From positions 4,310,501 through 4,374,500 of the forward strand of contig JBAMJR010000053.1 in assembly GCA_038501785.1 (NCBI GenBank): a stretch of DNA of 64,000 nucleotides, written 5' to 3'. The DNA comes from Myoxocephalus aenaeus. Lineage: Eukaryota; Chordata; Actinopteri; Perciformes; Cottidae. This document shows positions 48,838 to 61,459 of the stretch, one piece after another (positions within the stretch are counted from its first letter, which is position 1; each line of letters begins with the position of its first letter). The notes beneath the pieces are model-generated. The model was not told the origin of the DNA. It ran no database searches and saw only the letters and a program-made list of their open reading frames with translations. The position numbers were made by a program, and so were the translations under genes.

Positions 48838-49639
48838 GCTGGCAGTTTTCGCTCTGGCTCACAAATGGATGGAAGGAAAAGGAAATAAAGAAGGAAAGCT
48901 AACAGAGAGGAGATGGCTGAAGCTTGCCACTGGTCTGACACGGAGAGGGAGATAAATGGAGAGGAGTTAGACACAGACAGAAAGAAAAGGCAGAGGAAGA
49001 AATAGAGAAATCCTACCACACAACTACAGGAATGTCTTGGCTTTCAAGAGAAAGAGAGGGAGGACTGGTGTGTTTGGCAGCAACAGGCTCTAAATCAAAC
49101 ACAAGCTATAGTGAGGGGAAACCACAGCAAGGAAACCGTGAATTAGATTTTGCTGTTATCGGTGTCAGCTCTCCTATCTTGTGCTCCACTTCTGGAGTTT
49201 CTGTGCCTCGTGCAGTGATCTTGCATTTACACACTTCTCTGGAGTCTGATAAAACCAAAAGGCCACAATTATCATTTTCACCACCACAGCACACACACAC
49301 ACAGATTAACACAGCAGCCGCGCCTCTCCTCACGAAAATTTACGGCAAGCCGACACCACAGAGTACACTCTGAACCCTCAACCACATTCACTCTTGTATT
49401 TAAAATAGTTAGAAGAACAAATAATCATAGTTTATCTTGTAGTGTTTATGTATTCCCTCTGGGTTTTCCTACATTTTGCCATCATGCCAAAGGTCTTTGC
49501 ATAAGTATTGCATAACCACTGTAAATGCTTAGTCTGCAACAAGAAAAGGCAATTAAAAGGTGCATTAATCTATATTTTCATAATAACAATCATTTAAATG
49601 TAAAGTGAAAGGGATCTCTTGTTGTGTCAAACCCACAGA

Positions 49640-49830
49640 GAAGTATCATGGTAATGGCATGGTGTCCAGCCGCAGCAGGGAGCTTTTTCTAAAGCTCTGA
49701 TCAACTGACTGTACAGACAAAGTTAGCGGTTAGCTAATGATCAAAGCAGAGCATTTAGCTGCTAAAGAGCCAGATATATCCCTCAGGAGTTGATGGAGAT
49801 CAACATTCTGTTAACTAATGTGTTACACAG
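49640..49830 (-). mobile_element. Dispersed repeat family B, copy 1
   Basis: The stretch GCATTTAGCTGCTAAAGAGCC and the following CAGGAGTTGATGGAGATC match the complement of 50,930-51,000. The same words recur at 55,590-55,670, so this is a dispersed element. Confidence 0.6.
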
Positions 49831-50859
49831 CAGTTTAAAAGCAGAGTGAATGTGATTAAATTAAGATTACAACACGGCTACCAATGTACAGAATATTGAA
49901 TTGAACAGTCATTTTCATGTTTTAACCACGTGTTTAAAACTGCAACCTTAATCGGGGCAAAAATATGATTCCAAGTTTGTGTGCAAGTGCACAAAGATGC
50001 ATGTGCGTGATGTGATACCCGTTCAGTAAAAGTGCTCACTGTAATCAGTAACGCAGATGAGTGATTTGTGCAAGCCATAAAACAGGAGACATTATGACTT
50101 CTTTCCTTACTGAAAACATCTAATCAGTCTTGTGCGTCAATTGCCCAACTTAATGGTAAATAATTAACTGACATTTACAGCAGAGACTAGCCATATCTAT
50201 GAAATGGCATGATTTAAAGCATCTCTCAATTTCCCTTTACTTTCAGTAATATTTTGGACCGTGTAGTCAACGTTTTTATTGAAAAAAAAAGCCACAAAAA
50301 CATTACAGGAAGGAGAACCACAAATGCCTTTTAGGTATACTGATGGTCATCTGGGACGTTTTCTCATTAAACCACCTCTTCATCAAGTTGTTCACCCTAA
50401 GGGAGGCCATTTTCGCATCTGGGTCAATCCATAAAAGGAGGGAGTAGTTTTATCACTACCCTCCCTAATGTCCAGTGTTGTTAAAAAAAACTATCCACCT
50501 CTGGGCGGATTACTGGTCCACTTCAAAGATATTGGAGTAGCGCAAGGTCAGTGGTCAAACTGTTTGTATTCCTCTCATCATGGGTGCAGTCAGTGAGCCG
50601 TAGAGAAGGTGGATGGAGGGGGAGATAGGTGGAGATCTTATCAGGGCTGTGCTTGTTTTGTTGAAGGGGAAACTCAATCTAGACTCTCACACGTAACCAC
50701 GCAGAGACAATATGGCACACATTTGTGTAATAGACTTGCTGTGTGTATGTGACACATGGGAACCTGTTTCTATTACATTATTAAAAACGGACTAGATGAT
50801 TATAACACACACAGAGGGTGAGAAACTTCATTTTATGCTCAGGTGGACATTACTTCACT

Positions 50860-51210
50860 ATATCTTTACATAGCAAAGAGTTGTTTGCTTCCATATTAAT
50901 GCTCTGAATATTGTACGGAGAAGCTCTGTTTTGGTCTCCACCAACTCGTGAAGAAGATGAACGGCTCTTTGGCTGCTAAATGCTGAACTATGTTCACCAG
51001 CTAGTCGCTAACGTTGTTTGTCTGTCGTTTGGTTCTGAACTGGGATTATACAATGGGCATTTGGAGCTTCTTGAGTGAAAAACAGCTGCCTCCTGCAGCT
51101 GCAAAAGACGCCATGGGAGTGAACCAAAACAGCAAAGTTGCAGGTTGGAAAATCCACAGATGTTTTCCCTCTTCGGGGTCATCACTACGAGCAACCACTT
51201 TCACATTATG
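50860..51210 (+). mobile_element. Dispersed repeat family B, copy 2 (longest)
   Basis: Carries TTGGTCTCCACCAACTCGTG, CTCTTTGGCTGCTAAATGCTG, GTTCACCAGCTAGTCGCTAACG and CATTTGGAGCTTCTTGAGTG in order. Copies at 49,640 and 55,400 share parts on the opposite strand. This order is familiar from many percomorph repeats; the family name is not certain. Confidence 0.65.
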
Positions 51211-52078
51211 CATAGTAATTTGATCCATTGTTGTTATTAAAATATTGATTATAGCTTTAGGAATGAATCAGATTACTTGCAGAATCCATGTTTTACCAGC
51301 TGTGTAGATGTTTGTCATGAATCCATAAATTGAACCTTATAATTCCACACGTGTCTTCTATGTTTTTCATGACCCATATGCATTTTTTATTCAGCACTTT
51401 TGGGGACTCAGGTGAGCTAAACTGAATGCAGGAAACACGGATGAGAACACAAACAAGGCATCTATCCTAAGCTGACAATAACATTCATCCAGGGTCAAAC
51501 AAGGAAAAATGAAAAACAACAGATGGAACCTGTCGTGCACTACATGAACAAACTGAATAACCATGCATTTTCTTTATTCTTATTTTTGGAACTGAAGTGT
51601 TTGTCAGCCTGTTATAAGATTCTCTCCAAACCGTTGAGTATATCTTTCAAATGGTCATCACAATTTAGAATATAAACAAAAACATTTAAACTAATTTACC
51701 ACATGTTGATGATTGCTTGACAAAATGATCATTGGATGGTTAAAAAAATCTAGGGATGACTGATGAGCGTCAGGTAATGTTTCAACCCTAAAACTGAGAC
51801 CCTAACATTTTTGGAAGTGAGCCCCTCGTATGCTCCGACCACCGAGCCATAAGTCATCTAATGGAAGGAAATCGTGGAGAGTATTGGGGCCCAAATTCAT
51901 TCCTTGTCAAAACAGGACATACTACAGCGGCCATTAAATTGGAAGGAATGTTGGGAGCGCGTCTCGTAATTTTTCTCTCTGTCTCTCTTGGCATCAGCCT
52001 CTCTCGTTTGCTTTTGGAAAGGCAAAATGAAAGACAGGCGCTGGTTTGCGTGCTTACCGCACTGATCCCTGAGGGCAA

Positions 52079-52080
<2 letters not shown>
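51211..52080. other. Intergenic DNA
   Basis: No gene or named repeat recognised. Confidence 0.5.

Positions 52081-52119
<39 letters not shown>
52081..52119. repeat. (TG)n microsatellite
   Basis: About 39 bases of TG. Confidence 0.95.
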
Positions 52120-52123
<4 letters not shown>

Positions 52124-52918
52124 TTCGGTGATGAAGGGGATTCGGAGGGGTCAAGAAGCCTATTTCACAGGCGAAACAGATCAAAGAGTGACGTCATGGT
52201 TGTTCTCTCTTTATATGTGTCTATCTACTTTTTAATTGCTGTTTTTTGGGCAACTAATAAAAGTCTACTAATCCAATTAGGGCCTGCTTAAAGAGATGAA
52301 GTGGAGGCTCGTGAAAAGAAAGAGCCAGAAAATAAGGCAAGGCTGGAAAAGATCCAGCTTCAAGGGTGGAGTGAAGATCTTTTTTTTTTTCGGTCATTGT
52401 TTCGCCTCTCACCTCTCAACTGTTTGACAGGTGCTCCGGCACGAGGACAAGATTTTATCTCTGACAGCTGTCTCTTCAGGTCTTCAAGGTTCGCCATAAA
52501 AGCGATTCAAAGTGATGTCACACAGGCACATGAGGAAGACAGGCGGACATAAGGGGTGAGACAGCCGGCGGAAGATGAGACTTCAACCAGAGCTTGAAAT
52601 TAAATGGATTAAGAATACTCCAAATGTTAAGTTTCATGACAAGCTTTGGATAGGCAGTGGACTTTTTTTTTTACATATGGGAGACATGCGAGGTATTTGA
52701 TTTCCTGCCAAAAAATATGCAAACGCACGAATATTTTCCATACTGAGCAGCCACATATGGCTGATTAATAATGGAGCCAGGGCTGGCACTCACATTCGCT
52801 CCACATGTATGCAATATGTTCAACACTCAGCCAATTTTTTCCATCACTCTTACCCTCTTCTTGTCACTTTTAACGTGAAGCCAGATCCGGCCCTGTAGAC
52901 ATAGCGAATGATCGGGGT

Positions 52919-53356
52919 TGTGAGGCACAGTAGACAAACGAGTTCAAAAGCACAACTCAGAGGCAGGTGGCAGGCAAAGTTCTTTAGTTGTATATTCAGG
53001 CAGGTGGTCAAAACCAGGAGATCAATCAAACAGGCGAACTAATCCGATAAGGGGCAGGCAAAATCCAAGGTAGGCAAGACAGGCAAAAACGGGGTCAGAA
53101 CAGGTAGATAAAAGTACAGAGATACACTGGAGAGTTTGGCACAATGGCCAAGACAATCTGGCAGAGGATACATGCAAGTGAGGGGACCTAAATAGTGAGC
53201 TAATGAGGGAACGGGCTGCAGGTGAGATGGGCGTGAGGGCCAGGTGACGGTGATGATGGGTAATCAGGCGTGAGTGGCAGGATCTGGAATGACAGGAGAG
53301 TGGTTAAAACTGACAGACAGGATGAAAACACTTAACATGACGGGGAATCCGTGACA
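52919..53356 (-). mobile_element. Solo LTR with 5-bp target-site duplication
   Basis: The 438-bp element begins TGTGAGGC and ends CCGTGACA on the + strand, so it has the TG...CA ends of an LTR. The flanks are GGGGT at 52,914-52,918 and GGGGT at 53,357-53,361, a 5-bp target duplication typical of Ty3/Gypsy-like insertions. No internal retroviral or gag-pol sequence is present, so it is most simply a solo LTR left by recombination. The minus orientation is favoured because the minus strand resembles other fish LTRs starting TGTCACGG; this is a soft call. Confidence 0.8.
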
Positions 53357-53361
53357 GGGGT

Positions 53362-54040
53362 GCCACCCAACCATCGGTGCACCCCAAATAAGGGAATAAA
53401 TCAGAAATTCCAAATGTATAAAAAGTATAATTTGTTTTATATTAACGACTATTTTAAAACTATGAGCAAAAATGGGCCACAACAACGCAACTACATATGT
53501 GTTTTTGCATCACCATAGTAGCTAATCAATAGCTAGCGTGAACATCAGTCACTTCCACTTTAGATTCTTGAAGGAGAAGTTGGACTGTTCAGGTGTTATA
53601 ACCTTCAACATAACACCATTTTCTTTTAAGTGTGATCTGCAATGCGTAACCCAAAGTTAGAAAGCTAAACTGTGCGAGTGTCTGAACACAATGATTGGTG
53701 GTGGAATTGACTGCAATGCGAGAGGCACAAGCTAAGATATTGCCTCGGGCACCAAACTGGTCAGGGCCAGTTCTGCTCAAAGCCCTTCACTGTATCTAAA
53801 CTGTGTGAGCTATTAAATTACCACGTGGCATAAAGCATGAAAATTACCCAAACTGGCTTCAAAAGGTACTAGTAGTCATCTGCTTCTTGGTTATAAGCAC
53901 TACAAGATGTTAAAGCTGATAATGTGGCACACATTGTCATCTTGCCACCGCAGGTTTGCTGCAGCAGTTGGGTTTTGTGTTTGGGTTGCACTATAATGAT
54001 GTGTGTGATTTTACTACGACAAGGGTGTGTCTGTGTTGAA
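53362..54040. other. Intergenic DNA
   Basis: No gene or named repeat recognised. Confidence 0.5.
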
Positions 54041-54051
54041 CTTCCCCCCCC

Positions 54052-54116
<65 letters not shown>
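54041..54116. repeat. C-run plus (CA)n microsatellite
   Basis: A run of about ten C followed by roughly 65 bases of CA. Confidence 0.95.
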
Positions 54117-54119
<3 letters not shown>

Positions 54120-55400
54120 AGCAGTGCCATTCAACTAGAGAGAGCCAGTCTAGTCATGAAAATGTGGAACTCACTATAGTAGATCCTGCTTTGTCTTCCT
54201 ATTTAATCTGTGCAGCAGCTGGCCACTGAAGGAAAGAAAGCTGAGTAAAAACATCTATTTCACAATTACGGCATAATTATGAATAAGACATAGATGATTG
54301 GTGAGAATATTTTCTTTTAAAACTCCTGCTTGTTGCACCAAAGTATATTAACCAATGAAATATATTGTGTGTAAATGTACATTGTTATAGGGTTCTGTTT
54401 TTGTATTTCTGGTAACAAATAAAACAGCTGTTGTATTATGTATTAACATTTTATGTTTATGCAGTATGTCTTTTAGTCCTCTTTGCTGACCTAATAAGGC
54501 CTTATACTTTGAGGTCGACAATTTAGCAGATTACGTTTTACTAGATTTATTTTTAGCTTCGGTTTGTGGAATCTAGAAAGGTGTGTCTTTTAAATGAAAG
54601 AAAGCATGCACACAAACACACCAGAGGAACAGATTTGACTACTCATGCTAACAACCAAACTGGTCCAACCAGCAACTCAACTTCCCTTTCAAACCTGCTG
54701 GGCGGAGACACAGGTGCAGAGGCTGTTTCAAAACGGATAGAGGTACTTTTCCATCCCAACTGTAAAGCCTGTCCGGGAGGGTAAACCACTATTGGAATCT
54801 GTGCCAGTGTTTTCCTTGCATTCCTCGAGAAGATGTATGTTATAGAGAAGTTGTAGCAGAGAGGCAGTAATGAAAAACAGTGCTTCAGGGTTTTATTAAA
54901 GCCTGACGGGATGCAAATTGGAATAAATGAATGAAAATAAGAAACAGACCTGCACCCACTCAACAGGAGTCTGGAGTGTGTATGCACAAGTATGTGTATA
55001 GGGCAAGTGCATTTATTGGTAAGTGGGGGCGGCCTGTGTAACTAACTACAGTATTTGCTCATTTGTGAGTGTAAACAAAATCATTGTGTGTAGAGGTGTG
55101 TGCTTAAAGCTTGTGACAATGCTGTCACACCAAAGAAGTACAAGCTAAATATTACCTGTGCGTGCAGGCTAGAAGTGTAAAGTTTGCAGTAAGACTCATA
55201 AATCATGCCCTGCAGGTAGTGATTAAATCTGCATTATGGTCAATAAACTTCTGGGTTGTGTAAAGAATGTTCCTCTGTCAGCAGAGATATCACAAACACA
55301 GATTACCTTATTACTTATTTATGTATTTTATGAATTTACTGCCATAGTGATAACTCTTTAACTGGGTGTTGTTAATAAGTGAGATTTCACCCAAGTATCA
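54117..55400. other. Intergenic DNA
   Basis: No gene or named repeat recognised. Confidence 0.5.
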
Positions 55401-55740
55401 CCCAACTCTGCAGTTCCCCTCCGCTCAAGCGCTTTAGTGTCTTTTAGCTCATTGTTTTGGTTCACTCTCACTGCACTGATAAATTAGCTAAATTAGCTAT
55501 AAGCTAACTTTCAGTGGGGGGGGGGGGGGGGGGGGGGGAGCATTAATAAATGACTGTAGATAAACGACTGCCAAGCACCAAACAACATACAGACAACATT
55601 AACAACTAGCTAGTGAACATAGTGGAGCATTTATCAGTTAAAGAGCCAGATATTTCTAGTTAGTTGAGACCAATCCCGATCTAAAAGGAGAGTGCTTATC
55701 AGACTTATTTTTGCAAGAGGACCAGTACATGTTCACAAAT
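55400..55740 (-). mobile_element. Dispersed repeat family B, copy 3, interrupted by poly-G
   Basis: Words CTAGCTAGTGAACATAGTGG, GCATTTATCAGTTAAAGAGCC and AGTTGAGACCAA correspond to the complement of 50,930-51,010. A 23-base G run (55,516-55,538) sits inside or beside it. Confidence 0.55.
55516..55538 (+). repeat. Homopolymer G run (23 bases)
   Basis: An uninterrupted run of 23 G. It could form a G-quadruplex; its length may also be affected by sequencing or assembly error. Confidence 0.9.
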
Positions 55741-56157
55741 TAATGCTAATGTTGCTTTGCTTTTCACCCCAACAACTTTGCAAGGCAAATTATATGTTAA
55801 TGTCATAAGTAGGGCTTGTTCGGCTACCCCCTATAGTGGCCAAAAAGGTATTGCTGCCTAACTATATACCGTCCACAATGGATGGAATATCTGTTTAAAA
55901 TCATGACATACAAACAAAATGTATTTACTTCACGTATATAAAACACATAGGAGCTAGCTTAACTATTCCTGGCTTACGGTAAAGAACTCCACCTCCCACA
56001 TGTGCATGATAGCGGGCCACTGCGATACACAAGCCAAGATAAGATTACCCCCTCACACTCTGCCTGTCCTCCCTTGCTCCTTTGCACTTTACTCTGCCTT
56101 CCTCCCCCATTCTCTCTATATACCTCACCTAACTGCCTCCGTCTACTGTAACTCCCC

Positions 56158-56159
<2 letters not shown>

Positions 56160-56203
<44 letters not shown>

Positions 56204-56268
56204 AACACACATACGCACACACACATGAACACACATACGCACACACACATGAACACACATGCGCACAC
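56160..56268. repeat. (CA)n with three higher-order units
   Basis: A plain CA array is followed by about three copies of a unit of about 26 bases that mixes CACACA, CATGAACA and CATACGCA. Confidence 0.92.
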
Positions 56269-56269
56269 C

Positions 56270-57171
56270 CTCCCTCCTTGAACATAAACTGCAGAGTGCT
56301 CCAGTTCTCCCCGCCTGGTCATCAGGAACACCATACCTCATCATACTGTACTTCTCCTTATCTCTTTCTTTCTGTTCTTACTCTCTCGTCACACCTCTTT
56401 TATCTCGCTCAGTCTGGTTCATGCGGGGTTAATGCATCAACTCCACAACCCCATTTAAGGAACACATGATCATGGATATCCTGTGCATAAATAAAGGTGC
56501 GTTAGTATATTTTAACATATCAATTCATTCATATTTGACAAAAGAAGTATAATAGAAGAAGGTTGGAAGCTCCCTTTAAATATATCTTGGCTACTATAAC
56601 ATTCCAAGGAGTTTCACATCATTTTTTGCTGCGAATACAATAATCACAAATATTTATGCAACAGTATGCAACTGTTACTAGATAACAAAGCTACTGCCTT
56701 GTAGATTTTATGTGCGATGTACAACATGTAAGACAGTGTGTGATGGAATCTGCAGTACATGCAGAAGATGTGAGGAATGAACCAGATAACCTTGATTCTG
56801 ATTAGTCCTCCAACAAGTCCCTGATCTTAAAGTATGTGAGGCATTTGGGTGGCATGAAGGATCGCTGGGTTGGAAGAAACAGGTTTTTTTCTTTGTGTTT
56901 GTTGACCATCTGTCACAGTGCCATGGAAACCATGGGTGTTGGTTTTAGTAGCAACACATGTCTAGAGAAGTTTGAGGAACACAGATGACACAGCTTCACT
57001 GACTTCCTTTAATCCAACCAAATGTTGTCCCCAAATCATATGCGTACGCAATGCAACAACAGTGACGGTCAACATTAAAGGTACAGTAGACCTTTAAACA
57101 CTTGTTTCCACTGTTCAAACTAAAATCGTTGACAGTGATGTCCTAAGGTATGTTAGAAAAAGTACACACAC

Positions 57172-57206
<35 letters not shown>

Positions 57207-58208
57207 ATGAAGGTATTTATGATCTATGACTCGCTTGACATTAAAAGCAGTCCCAGTGGAGATATGCAAATGACTATACCTCTTGATCTCGAGAACAGAA
57301 TGTACTATATGTGCATGACCTACAGTACATGACGTACGTTGTAGTATCTTGCAGTTGGTTGAAGGGGAGTTGCTTTTTCTAAATGGCTAACTAAACAGAA
57401 GCAACAATGTTTAAAACAGTATCACATGCATAAAGATACATTTGAGTATCAGACGTGGAAGACACGCATCATTATATAACTGAACAGCCCGATGCCCAGA
57501 TCAGATTCCTGTGGTATATGTATGCACTCACTCACTGGCAGGAATTCAGACCGTCTGTCCAATCAGAATGAATTCGGATAAGATGTCCTAACCTTCACAC
57601 ATTTGATAAACACCTCTTCAACCAGTGTAAGCCATCCCTAATGTAGCTGAGACAAAGACTTTTGATAGGTCTATGAATGCAGCAGAATATTTTTAAACAG
57701 CTGATGTGGTGATGTGAATGGAGAGACCTTTGAGAGACAGGACAGCTTGGAAATTATTTGGGTCACTGTTCTACATCAGAGGAAACAGATGAGCTATCTT
57801 CCACATACTGTCATTGTTAATTGCAGGAGGCGCACATGTAATAGCAGCCAAATGTCTGTTGAAAGCCAATATCCCTCTGACTTAATGATACACTGCTATT
57901 AGATTCCTTGGAGATAAAGGGATGGTGGTGAAAAGTGAAGCCAATGCTCAAGTGCCTTAAACGTGCAGGGGTTGACTCCTCTGGTTGCAAAAATTGTATA
58001 GAAGTCTATCAGAAAATGACTTCTCATTTGATGTATTGCCTCAGTAAACATTGCAAACATGGGTTTATGTTCTCAATTGCTAGTTTCAAGTCCTCTACAA
58101 AACAACATGATGTTCATTGAGTACATTATTGCCCCATGTATAGTAAAATAGACCATAAAGCAGAGTATGCTTAGTTTAGGGCATGGCTACCTTGTGATTG
58201 ACAGGTCA
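56270..58208. other. Intergenic DNA
   Basis: No gene recognised. A (TA)n array lies at about 57,176-57,203. Confidence 0.5.
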
Positions 58209-58699
58209 CTACCACACAGTGGTGTATAAAGTACCCAAAAGCCGTACTTGAGTAAAAGTAAAGATACCTTACTGGAAAATGACTCCAGTAAAAGTAAAAG
58301 TCACCTATTAAAATACTACTTGAGTAAAAGTCTTAAAGTATCTGATATTTTCTGTACTTAAGTATAAAAAGTATTTTTCTGATATAAAATATACTTAAGT
58401 ATTGAAAGTAAAAGTACAAGTACATGCTTTTAATAAAAAAGCAAAGGGTCAGAATTTTGAGAATTATGAAGTTTATTCTTTTAAGTGCTGTGGTCACCGT
58501 GACCAAGGACCAGGAGTTGTGTTGATACAATAACTGGGTTGGCTGGGATCCATCCATATATATTATGTTCAACATAATATATTGTACCTAAGTATACTTT
58601 TGCATCTACTATGAACTTATCATCATAATTCTCCAAAAAGCAATATGACACTATGAAGGACTTGTAACAGTGTGGTTATAAGTATGCTCATTCCGCCCG

Positions 58700-58787
58700 C
58701 CGTGGGTCTCTTGGTACCGGTCTGTGGGTCTCTTGGTACCGGTCTGTGGGTCTCTTGGTACCGGTCTGTGGGTCTCTTGGTACCGGG
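58700..58787. repeat. 22-bp minisatellite, 4 copies
   Basis: Four near-identical tandem copies of a 22-base unit containing GGGTCTCTTGGTACCGG. Only the first and last copies differ, at single terminal bases. Confidence 0.95.
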
Positions 58788-59050
58788 CCACAGAAAGAAT
58801 GAATGAAACATTTCAATTAAATAAAAAAAAATCAAGGCCGGAAAGATGTTTTATTGTGAAAAATGACCTTAGACGGAATCTCTTGACACATGTCAAGATG
58901 TTACGTTACTCTAAAAATGAAACGTAAGTCTGTTACAACTCTGTCGGTGATCTGGAAACCAAGGCAGAGTATCCTGAGATCGCCAAAAAAGCATGAGAAC
59001 CTGCTTCCATTCCAACATCCTGTCTTTGTGCAGCCGGTTATAAGTTAAGC

Positions 59051-59200
59051 AGTAGACTGGACTAAAGGTTTAGTTAGCAGTAGAGTCAGTAGACTGGACT
59101 AAAGGTTTAGTTAGCAGTAGAGTCAGTAGACTGGACTAAAGGTTTAGTTAGGAGTAGAGTCAGTAGACTGGACTAAAGGTTTAGTTAGGAGTAGACTGGA
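59051..59200. repeat. 37-bp minisatellite, about 4 copies
   Basis: Tandem unit containing TAGACTGGACTAAAGG and TTTAGTTAG. The first two copies have AGCAG and the later two AGGAG at the same position. Confidence 0.93.
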
Positions 59201-59984
59201 CATAACGAACACACGTCAGGTGTCGTTGTCTCCCGTCTTTCCGAGGTCGGACCCGGTCCGTGAAAATATTGTCTTCACGTAACCGGTCCGTGACGCATAA
59301 AGGTTTGGGAGCGCTGGACTAGAGGATGTAGAGGGAAAATGCAAAACATTGTGATTCGCAAAACCTGCTTGGTGGAGTCTGTGTTCCACCACAGTCCCGG
59401 ATGTTTTTTTCTCTTTTTTCTAAAGATAGATTTGATTTTGTAGCGAGTAACGAAGGTTTCAGGAGAAATGTATCGGAGTAAAAGTATCATTTTTCTTTGC
59501 AAAATGTAGTGAAGTAAAAGTAAAAGTAAACAGAAATATAAATAGTAGAGTACAGATATCCCCAAAAACTACTTAAGTACAGTAACGAAGTATTTCTACT
59601 TCGTTACTAAACACCGCTGCTACCACAGCGATGTCCAGCAACAACTTTAACAACTTTAACCCTCTCACAGTGTGTTTTCAGTTCATGAGAGTTCGTTGTA
59701 ACATTAAATGTTATGCAACGTTCAGTTGTATTTAGCTGCACCCTCTCGTGTCTCTTCTGGTCGCAAAATAACGAGAAGGTGGCAGCTAAAAACCAAAATG
59801 CCAAAATCTAGACTTCCAAACGGTTTTCCAAAACCAATGATGATGTCAATGTGACTATGTCCACTTCTTATAAACAGTCTCTGGTTTTTCCCCGGTGTGG
59901 TCACCACCCAGGCTGTATTCCTCTCCTTAAGGAGTACTACCAAGTCAGATGAAACCAGAGGGTCAGTCTATCTTTTATTCTAAA

Positions 59985-60240
59985 TGTTTTAGTCCTGCTA
60001 GCAGGTGGCAGCGTGGGCCGGTCAATCTCTTTTGACTAGACTGAAATATCCCAACAACCGTTGGATGGATTGCCATGAGACAGATTTCACAGACATTCAA
60101 GGTTCCCAGAGGATTACTTCTACGGACATTTCCTCTTGTGCGCAAATTAGCAAATATTAGCATGCTTACACACCGCTAAGATGATTAACATCTGAACCTG
60201 TTAACGTCAATATGCATGTTAGCATATTGACTTCCCTTGA
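59985..60240 (-). mobile_element. Dispersed teleost repeat, copy 3 (minus strand)
   Basis: On the minus strand it reads ATATGCTAACATGC, GGTTCAGATGTTAATCATC, GTAAGCATGCTAATATTTGC in the same order as 44,590-44,700. It then contains CAATCCATCCAACGGTTGTTG near its end. Confidence 0.65.
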
Positions 60241-61400
60241 GCACACCAACAAAGAAGTTTAAATTCACTTTTTACAAACAATTCTAGTGTCCTTCATAGT
60301 GTACTGAACAATGGAGGCCTGGAAACCAATCTGAAACACATTGTTAGCATTGGACGATTGTCAGCAGAAATGTAGAGCATTGGTGATTTTAAGTTAATCA
60401 GCTGAAACATGCAAGACAGTCCACGTGGTCAATAAAGCAACACACCCAGACTCCCATTCTGTGTCAGCTCAACTTGAAAGGAGCTTTAGTTGATCTTTAC
60501 TCAGCAAGATCTCTCCTGCTCTCCGGGGGAAGCTGACTTTATGAGAAGAAATCAGCAGGAGACCATCCATTCCTCAGACAGACTTGATACCTCAGCTTTG
60601 CCAAGTCGGCCAAAAAAAGGGCAAACTCCAGAATAATTTTAAGTGCTCATGACTCCGGGATAAGTCAGCCGACAAATTTATCCCTCATTAATGATAATAA
60701 TACCCTTTTAGGGCTATTTTCAGCCAACGGTGGTTGCCATCAGATACATTTTTAGCCTGCTTCAATGCTTTTTTCCAACTCTTAGTTTCTGAGGGAAAAT
60801 AGATGCTGGTTGAGAGACCTCAGACCGCAGCATGGAACTACGTCAGGCCAATTAAAACGCCAGAAGTTCACTAAGTATAGGGAGCACTCCTCACATCGCA
60901 CGCCGATCCTCTCTCTCTCTCTCGCTCTCTCTCGCTCTCTCTTCCTGTGTGAGTGGCGGTTATGACGTTCAGGTTAATTTGTCAAGCCACAGGGGGCCAA
61001 AAGTTTAGTGTGACGATGTAAATTGACTGTCATTTAGTTGGTAGAACATCCCTCGACTGCTCCCAAACTATCTATTTTGCGGCCTGCGTTTAGCCTTGTG
61101 TCTGCATCACTGCATTGCTGTGTTTAGACACAGGATGCCTGGACTGACTAACACTCCACACAACTTTTTCCTCAATAATCAGATCACTTGTCTCAAAGTA
61201 CAGTCTTGCAGAAGCATCAGAATTAATCAAACAGGAGAATCCCTCCCCTGACGTCAGAGTGCGTCTCTGTTATAGCACAATGTGCAGGTTTAATTTATTT
61301 GGTCAAATATGTGTATTTCTATCTATATATATCACCAGGACAGGAAAACAGACAAAAAATAAGCAATTTGAGTCACAGTTTCCTCCACACAATGCATTAT
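60241..61400. other. Intergenic DNA
   Basis: No gene recognised. A short interrupted (CT)n tract lies at 60,909-60,942. Confidence 0.5.
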
Positions 61401-61405
61401 TTCTC

Positions 61406-61406
<1 letters not shown>

Positions 61407-61456
<50 letters not shown>
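61407..61456. repeat. (TA)n microsatellite
   Basis: About 50 bases of alternating TA. Confidence 0.95.

Positions 61457-61459
<3 letters not shown>

Larger units (their letters stand above)
58217..59619. mobile_element. Non-autonomous hAT-type DNA transposon with 8-bp target duplication
   Basis: The element starts CAGTGGTGT and ends ACACCGCTG, giving terminal inverted repeats with one mismatch in the first nine bases. Flanks are CTACCACA at 58,209-58,216 and CTACCACA at 59,620-59,627, a perfect 8-bp duplication as made by hAT transposases. Both ends are rich in AGTAAAAGTA-type words, familiar from fish hAT elements. The 1,403 bases contain no transposase frame, so it is non-autonomous. Two minisatellites (58,700-58,787 and 59,051-59,200) lie inside it. 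Confidence 0.87.
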
